Positions 1-10,070 of a DNA stretch of 64,000 nt are shown one piece after another. Source of the DNA: Citrus sinensis (taxonomy: Eukaryota > Streptophyta > Magnoliopsida > Sapindales > Rutaceae); contig NC_068559.1 of assembly GCF_022201045.2 (NCBI RefSeq), forward strand, positions 21,397,501 through 21,461,500. The letters are read 5' to 3'. Each line of letters opens with the position of its first letter. The stretch's first letter is position 1. Position numbers and translations under genes: made by a program. The notes under the pieces were generated by a model that saw only the letters and a list, made by a program, of their open reading frames with translations, made no database searches and had not been told where the DNA came from.

Positions 1-225
1 TACAACTCTGTAACAATAGTATCAAACAGACGTGAAATCTTGAACACAATCGAGTCGCTCACATAAGAAATGTAAAAGATGAATAAGCAAGAATCAAGTT
101 GAGAGAGGAACATAAAACACAAGGAACTATCATGTCTTCATTTTGTAGGCACCCTAGCAGACCAAAACCCACAATATCTTGCTTCATCACCTCACTTATA
201 TATAATCTTATTTGTTCATTCATGG

Positions 226-480
226 CTAGGCTTTATCACCATCCTTGGCTGAGCCTTCCGGAGCGCCGTGTTTGGAGTGGTTGACGTTGCCTCTTCCCGA
301 TGGTCCTGAAGGTGGGATTGGTGCTCCTTTTGTCAGCAGAAAGCCACCCATGTTATGCTTGCTTTTGTAGTGAAGGCTTAAGAAACTATGGCTTCTATAA
401 TTTGCTGCAATGCAACGAGCAGGAAGAAGCGGAAGGGAAAGAAACAAGAGGAAAGTGATCAAAATGTTTTTCGGAGCCAT
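226..480 (-). CDS. IDA-like (IDL) secreted signalling peptide precursor
   Basis: Single-exon ORF of 84 residues. Residues 1-26 form a hydrophobic signal peptide (MAPKNILITFLLFLSLPLLP, then ARCIAA), so the product should be secreted. A short variable region follows. The conserved core is GAPIPPSGPSGRGN near residues 53-66. It matches the IDA/IDL pattern P-I-P-P-S-x-P-S-x-R-x-N, the hydroxyproline-type peptide perceived by HAESA-like receptor kinases in organ abscission, root-cap shedding and defence. Unlike classical IDA, about 18 residues follow the core, so C-terminal trimming would be expected. The ATG is the first in frame and sits about 65 bp downstream of a TATA box. A same-length paralog lies near 8.1-8.4 kb on the same strand. 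Family assignment is firm. The exact IDL subgroup and the target tissue cannot be read from sequence. Confidence 0.85.
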   Translation of the reverse strand: MAPKNILITFLLFLSLPLLPARCIAANYRSHSFLSLHYKSKHNMGGFLLTKGAPIPPSGPSGRGNVNHSKHGAPEGSAKDGDKA

Positions 481-542
481 GAAGGAAAAGCAAGTTCCAA
501 GAAAATTGTGTTTTCTGTTTGAGCTTTTCTTCTGCTTGGGTT

Positions 543-553
543 ATTATATATAG
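543..553 (-). promoter_or_regulatory. TATA box of the IDL gene
   Basis: Read on the minus strand this is CTATATATAATA, 63-73 bp upstream of the ATG. That allows a transcription start around 510-520 and a short leader. The paralog has a related TATA-like stretch at about 8460-8470, so the promoter was duplicated with the gene. Confidence 0.5.
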
Positions 554-2385
554 GATGGATAGTCTCTGGAGTGGAGCGGACGTTTGTTCAGAAAATAAGT
601 TTTAGGTTACATTTTACAAGATTAAGACAGTTTAGTTTATGTATATAATTAAAATTATTTGTTGCTTGTCTCAGGGAAGTCAAAAGAGAGGTTGGCTCAT
701 TAATTAGGGTTTTCATTTAATTGGAGGCATGCATGAAGAAAATAATAAGTGAGAGTGAAAAAAAAAGGTAAAGTCATCAAAGAGTAGCACTAATAGACAA
801 GGAGAATGTCAGAGTTGAAGTGTAACGGATGCCTAAAGAGAAATAATATAAGGAAACTGTTTGCGTTAACTGAGTTTTGAGTCCAGTAATAAGAGACAAA
901 TTAATGTCGTGCATTAAATCATTGCATGCTCTTTTTCACTTGATGTAAATGACTATTATTACATACTAAATTATTACTATATGCGTATATACTTGTACAT
1001 TTCTATATATCTATCTTTATATACGTATAGTTACATTTGATATGTGTCGTATGTGTTGTGTTTGATCATTGAAAAGAGGCAACTTGTAAACTCTTTGCTA
1101 AAGTTTCCTGTTTCCTTATCCCTGGTGAAGAGCAAAAGCTCTGTTTCTTTTTACTTTAGAATATGGCTACAGCAACTCAGCAAGTTATCAATTTGGGTTT
1201 CTTTTATCTACCATCTTTAAAAATTAATTAACATTCTATGTTATATACTTTTGCATTTTCTGTGAAATTAGGAATATCCAAACATGGTTGGCTTATGATA
1301 TTAGTGTAAAATGTACCCCCAAGCAAAGTTACACTTGGCCGGATTAAGTGCGTAAACTCGACCAGGGTTAAACTATTCTAACTTAAGTGCGCCATTGATT
1401 TTTGGAAATCTAATGGTGGATGAATAACCATCATCATTAAATATTATTTTCACTTTTAATATCCACCATTATATTTAGATTTTATGTTAACCTAATCTTG
1501 CGGTGAGCAAAATACAAGGTTACGTTCATTCGTGGTTATTAACGTGACTCATCAAATTCGTTATCAAAAGGGAAAAATCCGAATAATCTAAGTGATAAAA
1601 CAATGCCTTCAAGCAAATAGCCTCAAGCCCGACGGACATGGGAAGGAGATTCAAGCAAGAAAGGCTGGATAATGTACATTTTTTAAAGAGGTCAGGCTAT
1701 AAATCCCAAAAAGAAAATGAAAAGACTAAAAAAAAAAAAAAATCAATTTAGTTGTGCCAAATTTAGGAGCTTGATTCCGTAACTTGGTAATTGTTCTACC
1801 ATATATATACATATATAGATCATATATATTTTCCAAAGAGATCATATGGGCTGGCAAGCACAAATGTGTCTGCGTCCCTTGTTTAAGACGCAACTTTTAA
1901 TATATGGCATATTGGTATTCATCTTAGAGCCAAACGTTGCTTGAAAATATATGTTTGTTTATATTCAGAAAATTTAATTGAGATTTAGATAAATAATAAA
2001 ACAGAAATGATATGTGTGTATAATGGGGTAAAATAAATAGAAAAAGGACAAGTGTACCTAAAAAATAAAATTAATTAAAGCAAGTAGTTTGCAGTTCTTT
2101 CAATTTCGAAAGCAAGAAAATGAAATCTTAGGCACAATTGTATCATGGACGAAGAGAAGATAAGAAAAACTTAATGAGATTATTTTTATATTGAAGGCAA
2201 GAAATCATTCCTTCATGATTTAGGTAAAAAATGAATTATATGAGTTGTTTCCATTATAAATGAAGAAAATTTTAAACTAAACAAAATACTTTAAGTACCT
2301 TGTTACCAAGCTTATGTTAAGTCAATTTTTTTTTTATTACCAAAACAATCACATGTATCACATATATATAGAATTAAAAAGCTAG
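554..2385. other. Intergenic spacer with duplicated IDL promoter flank
   Basis: No gene seen. The part at about 665-850 is homologous to 7135-7320 and 8545-8720: shared blocks are an AAGTCAAAAGAGAG-like segment, then GAGAATGTCAGAG and GTGTAACGGATG-like segments in the same order. Near 1405-1480 an imperfect inverted repeat (AATCTAATGGTGGAT against ATCCACCATTATATTTAGATT) could fold into a short hairpin. The rest is AT-rich with no supported function. Confidence 0.5.
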
Positions 2386-3718
2386 GGGGGAAGGGATAAA
2401 GTTTTTATGTGGGATTGCAACTTCCAATCGGTGAAAGTTCATCAATTTCACAACACTCCCCCTTGAACTTCATAGTTACCTATCTAAGTGTGCTTAATAC
2501 TATCTCGTTAAAATCTTCCTAGCAAAATGAAGTGGGACAAAAGCTAATTGAAGGAAAAACAAAAGAGTATATATTTGTCTAATATAGCTGCAAAGACTCT
2601 TATCTTCAAAATATGCTCCACTTAATGAAATATCTCCTCAAATGTCATGTATTAATTTGATAATTTTTTTAGTTGACGCATGTCAATATTATGGACTAAC
2701 TTTTCAAATGTCCATGTGGCAAAACTTTAGTAAAAGATCAACAAAACTATCAGTAGAGCATATTTGCTTGATATCAATTTTTTTTACCTACAATAACTCA
2801 TGAAGTGTAAAAGAACTTTGAGGAGATATGCTTGGTTTTATCTCCCTTGATGTATCCTCCTCTAATTTGAACAATGTAAGCAGCATTGCCTTTATATATA
2901 ATTTGTTAGAATATCAATTCCGGAACTTAAATTGCACGTGCTTTAAATAAGATGGATAATACACCGTAGCCAAACACACTCTCTGTTTACTTCATGTAAT
3001 ACATGGATCTCAGAATGATTCGCGGAGGTGGCAAAAAGTCTACTTAGTAGATCGCCATGAACTTATTGTGCCATTGTAATTAAAAACATATCCAGTTTGG
3101 AACGGGCCTTGTAGGAATCAGAGATATAGCCTGCGTCTACATAACTGATAAGACCATGATTCTCTATTGGTTGACTTGAATCAAATAACCCCAAGTCCAT
3201 CGTTCTGCAAAGATATCAAAAGAGATATTTGATGCTATTCCAATGTCGTCATGTTGGTGCTTAGTTAAATCTCACCAACAAATTCACAGAGAATGCAATG
3301 TCTGGTTTGGTACACTGAGCTAGATACAATAAATTTAGATATGACACTTATGGACCAAGTATCTTTTTGTCATCCTCTTTGGGTTAGAATGAATTTTTTT
3401 TAGGATCGAGAGATCGAACAACCATGGTAGTGCTTAACGAATGAGCATTATCTATGTTCAACCACTTTAAGATTTTTTAAACATAAGATAATTGATGGAT
3501 AAGCACTTCATTGGTTTTATGTTCGATCTGTAAGCTGAAACGATATTTTATTTTCCCTAAATCTTCATTTCAATTTTTTTTAAATATTAAGCAATTTTTA
3601 AGACTTCTTCTAAAGTTCCAATGAACTACTACAATTGAAAATCTAGATTCAAATTTTCTAATGAATATGTATTAATATATTAGATCATTTTTGTACCTTT
3701 CTTTAACCAAATATTTAC

Positions 3719-3907
3719 TCAAAGGATTGTACCGCGTGCATCTAGATTGTTCCAATCCATACAAGGACTATTGTAGCTTGATTGAACACAAATATGATCC
3801 TTTAATTTAAATGCTTTAGGTATTTTGAATTCTTCAGAGATTTTGATGTAAATATTAGTGTTGAGTGATCCATACAGATAAGTAATCACTACATCCATGA
3901 GATGCAT
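3719..3907 (-). pseudogene. copia reverse transcriptase fragment
   Basis: The translation contains MDVVITYLYGSLNTNIYIKI and then SEEFKIPKAF, matching the copia RT segment usually seen as D-V-x-x-A-Y-L-Y-G-x-L followed by the I-Y-M-K-x-P-E-G-F motif. Only about 60 residues stay open. Flanking RT sequence is present but frameshifted. It belongs to the 2390-7134 remnant and is not expressed as an enzyme. Confidence 0.75.
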
Positions 3908-4795
3908 GTCAAGATTTATTTTTTTTCAAGATTGCTAAGCTGATTAAAAATCTAAACGTAATAGCATCCATCACTAGAGAATACGTATCCTCATAATCAA
4001 TACCAAATCCCTATGAGAAACATTGTGCAAGTAGTCAAGCTTTCTATCTAGTGACTTCATCATGCTTTTACGTTTCCTCATGAATACCCATTTGTATTCA
4101 ACGGGTTTGACATTTTCAAGTCCCTGGAATACATATCTAAAAACTTTACATTTAGCTAGAATAAGTCAATTATGCTTGAATTGCTTTTTTCCATTGAGGC
4201 CAGTCATGTCTTTGTCTACATTTATCGACAATTTCAGGCTCAAAATTATTTGTAATTTCATTAGCTACTATGAATAAAATACACTTTGGATGTTTGTTTC
4301 AATATGATCCAACATTTCCCTCATATAAGTATAATTTGTAGACTTTTTTCTCATTTTTATGTTTTCGTACCTCTTCAATAGTTACTGTCTCTTTAGGGAC
4401 CATCAGTTTTTTTGGAACTGGTAATTCAAGTAATTTGGGTACATTTATAACTCAAGCATTATTTTCAACAAGATCTTGATCTTTCATTCTTCTCTTCAAT
4501 GGAGTAGTCTTTGGAACTAAGTGTTCTATCACATTTTTGACATATAACAGATAACTCATTGGCTGCTTTCGCACTTGATTGTTCAGTAGGAATAACCACC
4601 TGAGTTGGTGCATTGGCAGCTGGAATGTGTGCTTAGCTAGCTTTACAGCATCTGTAAATGCATCTTGTAATTGATTTGTAATTTGTTGTACTATTCTTCG
4701 TACTTCATTTTCACATTGAATGATATGAGGATTTAAAATGGGACAAGGTGAGAACTTTTCAAGAAAATTTATGCCTTACTATAAAACGCTTTTCA

Positions 4796-4990
4796 TTCTC
4801 TAATGATGGAAGAATTGTCTCATAAAAATGATAATATGCAAAATGTGTGGTGAAAAGATCATCAATCAGAGGTTTGAGGTATCTTATAATTAAAGGTGAG
4901 TTGAAACCCACATAAATCCCTAAACGATGTTGATGTCTTATCTTTGTATGCTGAGGAGGTGATATAAAAACATGCGTAGCACAACCAGAA
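4796..4990 (-). pseudogene. copia integrase C-terminal region fragment
   Basis: The minus strand reads through segments resembling TSGCATHVFISPPQHTKI, HQHRLGIYVGFNSPLIIRYL and then FYETILPSLENEK. These match the conserved copia block between integrase and reverse transcriptase (P-P-Q-R-T-K-M, L-G-I-Y-V-G-F, S-I-I-R-Y-L-E-P, F-P-x-L). Frame breaks occur around it. Confidence 0.7.
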
Positions 4991-5435
4991 GTACCTAGAT
5001 GAGAGATGTTAGGTTATTGACCAAGTACAAGATATAATGAAGAATATTGATGATAAGCAGTGGGTCTAAGACAAACCAATACCACAATGTGCAAAATAGC
5101 ATGACCCCGTGCAGATGTTGGTAACTTTGTATGCATAAGTAAAGTTCTTGCAATTATTTACAATTGCTTAATCAACGATTATACCAATTCATTTTGTGTA
5201 TTTATATGTGTAATTGAATGCTCAAAGTTGATGTCCAATAGTCATCAAATGTTTTAGATATAAACTCATCAGTATTATTTAGACATGTGGTTTTAATTGG
5301 ATAATTTAGAAATTGTGCCCTTAATCTTATAATTCGGGCAAGTAATCTTGCAAATGCAACATTGGATGTGGACACTAAACAAACATGTGACCACCATGTA
5401 GATGCATCATCAAAATCACAAAGTAATGAAATGGT

Positions 5436-5654
5436 TCAATAAGGGGTGGATTGGTCTATATATTTTTTCTTGAACTCTTTGCAGAAACAATGGAAATTCA
5501 CGATCAACCTTAGAAGGGGATGGCTTAACCTTATATTTAATGGATGCTTGTGAGAGTTTTCAATAATTCTACGCATCATTGTTGATCCAAGATGTCCAAG
5601 GCAATTATGCCACAACATAAACATTTTTGGATCTCTGAACTTATGGTTCATCAC
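5436..5654 (-). pseudogene. copia GAG-pre-integrase fragment
   Basis: The 72-residue open stretch carries MLWHNCLGHLGSTMMRRI, the GAG-pre-integrase motif L-W-H-x-R-L-G-H. It is followed by a degraded start of the integrase zinc-binding region (the expected C-x-x-C near the C-terminus is not intact). It fits the position between gag and the integrase core in the surrounding remnant. Confidence 0.75.
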
Positions 5655-6106
5655 TGCTAGCTTTCAATCGCATTTATGATTGTGTAATATAATCCTGATG
5701 TGGATGTTGGGAGATTTTCTAATATGTATTTTTTTCCCTAAGACATTTTTAATAATGTAGAGATATTATGCATTATTTTTTTTAAAGTCTCAATATAATA
5801 TCCATTTCGGCGGATATCTTTAAAGTTAAATAAATTTCTTTTTTATTTTGCTGAATACAAGTATTTTGGATTATTAATTTTATTCCACTTGCCAACAAGA
5901 GTATGACTCTTCCAGACCCTTTTATCAGGTCTACAGGATCAGATATAATATTTATTTTTCCTTCAAGTAATTTTATTTTGAACAAATATTTTTTTATCTT
6001 GAAGAATAGTATGTATGGTTACATTGTCAACCAAGCATACATCCACATCTTTCATTTCCAAAAAGGATAATTTCTTTCTAAAATTTATAACCTTACATTA
6101 AATAAA

Positions 6107-6796
6107 GGGAAAATATCCACCGTCCACCCATTTTTTACACCTTTTTCAAAAATACACAATTCCTTTATTTTTTGTCTGGAATCCACCTAAAGTTACATTT
6201 TTTTTCACTTTTCCACTTCCGTTTGGAATCCGTTAAGAAAACTAACGGAAACTTAAAAAAATGACTATTTTACCCCCAAAACAAAAATTACAATTTCACC
6301 TTAAAAATTACAAAAAATAATTAGATTAAATCTAATTATTTTCCCCATCGGTTAATAAATAAATTAATTCCACAACCATCAAATGCAGGTTTTTTTTTAA
6401 ATATGTCTGTAATTAGAATGCTAAATTATAACAGTAGTATTAAAAATAGCCCAATCTCACAAATCATCAATTGAATTTAAGATAACTAGAATTTTATTAT
6501 TAATTGAGTTATAATCTCTAGTAGTTAAGATTTTTTTGTACTTCATTAAAGTACCAATAATGATATTCATCATTAAATCTTATTATTTTTGGTATTTTTT
6601 AAGGTGAAATTGTAATTTTCGTTTTAGGGGTAAAATGGTCATTTTTTTAAGTTTCCGTTAGTTTTCTTAACGGATTCCAAACGGAAGTGGAAAAGTGAAA
6701 AAAAATGTAACTTTAGGTGGATTCCAGCCAAAAAATGAAAGAATTGTGTATTTTTGAAAAAGGTGTAAAAAACGGGTGGACGGTGGATATTTTCCC
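6107..6796. mobile_element. Non-autonomous Mutator-like (MULE) element with long TIRs
   Basis: A 690-bp element bounded by near-identical terminal inverted repeats of about 205 bp (6107-6312 and 6590-6796), both starting GGGAAAATATCCACCGTCC. It is flanked by a perfect 9-bp target duplication TTAAATAAA at 6098-6106 and 6797-6805. Nine-base duplications with long TIRs are typical of Mutator-like elements. No coding capacity is present, so it depends on a transposase elsewhere. The arms differ at only a handful of positions, so the insertion is much younger than the copia remnant it interrupts. Confidence 0.9.
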
Positions 6797-7134
6797 TTAA
6801 ATAAAACTTCACTTTAGTCATTAGGATTGGATAAAAACATTAAGTACATAAGATGAAACTACAAAAAAAAAACACACACACAAAAAAAACATATTAATAA
6901 CTTAATAATTATGGCATAATCTTGAGAGCTTATTAATGTGGATATTTCCATCGCTAACTAAGTGATCTTTTTCCTCTTTGTGTCTTCAAATAAATCAGAG
7001 ACATCGAGATGAGTTAGATCAAAAGGATATGAGCTATCGATTAAATTAGTCTTAATTTTTCTTTTCCTCTTCCTGGATGCATGGTAGAGGTCTACCAAAT
7101 ATTTGTCCATATCATCTATGTGCTTGTGGCATAT

Positions 7135-7320
7135 TTTAGAAAGTCAAAAGAGAGAATATATTGGATCATTTGGGGCTTGATTTATTTTGGAAATGAACAA
7201 AAGAAAGGGCAAAGTAGTCATCTAAGACTATGCATTAATGATGGAGATATGTCAGAGGTTTGAGATGTAACGGATGATGAATTAAAAGAGGAGCATCATT
7301 AAAGAAAGAGTTTAATCATC
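7135..7320 (-). pseudogene. Third IDL promoter-flank copy without coding region
   Basis: Co-linear with the 5' flanks of both IDL copies (665-850 and 8545-8720): an AAGTCAAAAGAGAG block, GGATCATTTGGGGCTTGATT, a GCATTAATGATGGAG block and GATGTAACGGATGATGA. At the position where an IDL coding part would follow on the minus strand, copia gag sequence begins instead. I infer a third tandem copy whose gene was lost by insertion or deletion at the copia junction. Confidence 0.6.
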
Positions 7321-7443
7321 TTATAGAAATCATACATATTAGTTCATAGAGTGGTGATATGGTGCGTAAATGCATGCGTATCAAACTATCATTCATGGGA
7401 ACGTGAATCTCACAACACAGCTCCACCAATGATAGTGCATTAA

Positions 7444-7705
7444 GGGTACGTTTGAAATTAAGGTGTTATACTTTTTAAGTTACATCTATTATTAAAAAAC
7501 AATTATAACAGTTAGTAAAATATAGTAAATGTAAATTTTAAATAATAATTTTAATAAAATTATTAAATATATAATAGATTTTTCAGTATACATGTGAAAA
7601 ATTATATCAACATAACTTTCAAGTTACAGCAGCTAGTGTTTACCAAACACTTTAGTACTATAATTTTTAAGTTATAACTGTCCAATCTCAATCTCAAACG
7701 CACCC
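7444..7705. mobile_element. Tourist/Harbinger-like MITE
   Basis: 262-bp element. The left end is GGGTACGTTTGAAATT and the right end, reverse complemented, is GGGTGCGTTTGAGATT. The flanking 3-bp target duplication is TAA (7441-7443 and 7706-7708). Internally AT-rich with no ORF. The TIR and TAA duplication fit PIF/Harbinger MITEs. Confidence 0.7.
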
Positions 7706-8107
7706 TAAATCATTGTTTTTAGATTGTATACAGAAATTATTTGCTGAGTGAGGTCGCCTATATTAGATTAATTAGATGACTTTATGTGATGATAGTATTA
7801 TACCTTTCATCATAACAAGACCAATATTGCCTACTAATCGTGACTCTGTATACATATACGTGTACGTCGAAAGTGCAAGAAGATCAAGAAACAAAAAGGA
7901 TTAAGACAGACAATAGCATATCTGATTTATAGAATCAAATAATGAAGACAAGAAATCGTGTCTTCACTTGGTTGACACACTAACATATTCTGCATGCAAC
8001 AGTACATGTTTAAAATAAGCTGAAAGACTGACACAGCCTACATCTTTTTCTTTCTTTTCGCCTTCGCGCCTCTTATTTATGTATCGTGTCTGCGTTTAGA
8101 GTCATGG

Positions 8108-8362
8108 CTAGGCTATATCACTATCCCTGGCTGAGCCAACCGGACCGCCGACTTTTGGCTGCTTGTCGTGTCCTTTTGATGGTCCTGAAGGTGGAATTGG
8201 TGCCCGGTTTGTCAGCAGAAAAGCAGCCATTTTAATCTTATGCTTGTGTTGGCTGTCAAGGCTTGAACTATGGCTTCCATGAATTGCTGCATTGCGATTA
8301 GCAGGAAGAAGCTGAAGGGAAATAAACAAGAGAAAAATTATCAGAATGTGTTTTAAAGCGAT
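8108..8362 (-). pseudogene. IDL paralog with lost start codon (ATG to ATC)
   Basis: Aligned to the IDL gene at 226-480, this reading frame has exactly the same length (84 codons plus stop) and no internal stop. The position of the ATG (8360-8362) reads ATC, and an in-frame TAA lies 24 nt upstream of it, so no upstream ATG can rescue the frame. The signal-peptide-like part (IALKHILIIFLLFISLQLLP) and the core APIPPSGPSKGHDK are kept, but the R-x-N end of the motif has become G-H-D. The first in-frame Met is near residue 45, past the signal peptide. It is either a recent pseudogene or uses a non-AUG start (an in-frame TTG or CTG exists). Pseudogene is the default reading. Confidence 0.7.
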
Positions 8363-10070
8363 GAAGTAAAAGAAAATTTCGAATTATCCAAATGGGTTCG
8401 TTTGTTTTTTTGTTTTTAATTATTATTATTATTATTTTAGTTTTCCTTTCTGCTTTGGTTATTATATAAACGTTTAGCCTCAAATGAGCCGTTTTTATTT
8501 TGTTAGATGAGTGTGACTGCACTTGGAAAAATCTAATCATGTATCATAGAAGTCAGAGGGAGATTGACTCATTTGGGTTTGATTTAATTTTGGGACATGA
8601 ATCAAAGGAAAAGCTAAGCGAAAGAAAAAGTCACATGAGGACTAAGCATTAATGGATGAAGAAAATGCCTGAGATTCGAAGTGTAACAGATGATAAAATC
8701 GGAGGAAAAAGAGAGAGATAAAGATATAGTTTATTTAATTAATAAGTTATTTAGTCTGGTAATTAGATAAGTTATTGCCTTATCGGTTGCATTAATGATA
8801 GGCAAGGAGTAGCCAAGAAGAAAACCACTTTTCCAGTTTTTGGTTGAATCTCTCATTGAATTCTTTGTTACTTGATTTGACCAAGTAAACACTACATAAT
8901 TATTCTCCAATGCGAATGTTTTCTTAAATACTGATGTGTTTACATATTTTTAATGTCACAATCTAATTTCTGTTCTTATAATAAAATATATGTAATCCCA
9001 CTAATATTTAGTATCTATTCTATTCATATTTGCAAGAGAGATTATTTGTTCCTGTCCAATTAAAAGGAAAATAGAGTCTGAAACCCCAGCCATAAGTTAG
9101 GACTCGAACTTACACCCCTCAAGTTTGCCCAGTAGCCCAATATGAATGCTCACCCATTATAAAATTCAGATTTATTCCACACAAATACAAGAGCCATAAA
9201 TCACTATGAAATTAAATTTAAATGTTATAACATGGAGATATCTGTACTAAAGGAGTTTAATATAATTTTCAAAGATATATAACACAGAATATAATTTTTC
9301 AGTATTTGCTCATAATATTATGTAAAATGCAGAACATACCGCCCTGCAAGTAAAGTTACCTTAAGTCTTAATTAAGATTTGGTAGTTTCCTGATCCGAAG
9401 AATGTTAAGCTTTCATGTCTACATTAGCTTTCTTACAGAATCAATTCATTCAACAAAATCAATGGTTTCGCATCTAAGAGAGCAGTGAGTTCAAAATATT
9501 ACTGCAACACTGGTTAATAAACCTCATGACAAGTTGGGAACCTCCCAAATGAACCAAATCATGAGATTAAATCATTCAAGATTAGTTTCCTATGAGATTA
9601 ACAAAGAAAACACGAACCAAAACCTGAATTCTTATTACACATAATCTGAAGAATTAGCAATGCAATTTTCAGTAGCAAGGATGGCAAATTGCCAAATTTG
9701 CAATAGCAGTAAAAATACCTGAGTGGACGCTACATTCTACAATCTTTCAACATTAGTTACAGACAGAGCAATCATTTGAGATTAGCGTATAATATAATTG
9801 CAACAATTTTTTTTCTTTTTCATTTGTATCGTATCAAAATCAGAACGTATAATCTGTGTAGTTTATATACAAATCCATATTCGACGGTCAATGCATTTAC
9901 GAACGACTTTTTTCTGTTGAAAAAATGAAGGTGGGGCTGTACATAAATTGATGCAGAAGCAGATGCTGAGAAGAAAATAGGACAAGAATCTACATTACTG
10001 AAGTCCTCCCAAACAATCACTGCCTAAGAAAGAAATAGTAAGTTACCAAATTGATCTGCTTAAGCTTTTG
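8363..10070. other. Intergenic spacer and helicase 3' UTR
   Basis: 8363-8720 is the duplicated IDL promoter flank, with a TATA-like stretch near 8460-8470. 8721-9700 is AT-rich with one possible SINE-like repeat (9045-9165). The right part, about 9780-10070, is the likely 3' UTR of the minus-strand helicase. No other gene seen. Confidence 0.45.
9045..9165 (-). repeat. Possible tRNA-derived SINE-like remnant
   Basis: On the minus strand a TTGGGCTACTGGGC segment (A-box-like) is followed about 20 bp later by AAGTTCGAGTCCTAAC (B-box-like, compare GGTTCGANNCC). There is no tRNA cloverleaf, so it is not a tRNA gene. A degenerate SINE is the best guess. Confidence 0.3.

Larger units (their letters stand above)
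2390..7134 (-). mobile_element. Degraded Ty1/copia LTR retrotransposon remnant
   Basis: Reading the minus strand from right to left gives, in copia order, the end of gag (about 7030-7134), GAG-pre-integrase (5436-5654), the integrase C-terminal region (about 4796-4990) and reverse transcriptase (3719-3907). The coding parts carry many stops and frameshifts, so the element is dead. The left part (2400-2600) has the low-complexity leader typical of copia 3' regions. I could not find a convincing pair of LTRs. The right side ends within gag where IDL flank homology begins, so the element appears truncated. A MULE-type MITE (6107-6796) is inserted in it. The left boundary is approximate. Confidence 0.75.

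Noticed and set aside
9045..9165. tRNA gene on the minus strand
   Set aside because: A- and B-box-like words are present but no cloverleaf, anticodon loop or acceptor stem can be formed; kept only as a SINE-like repeat.
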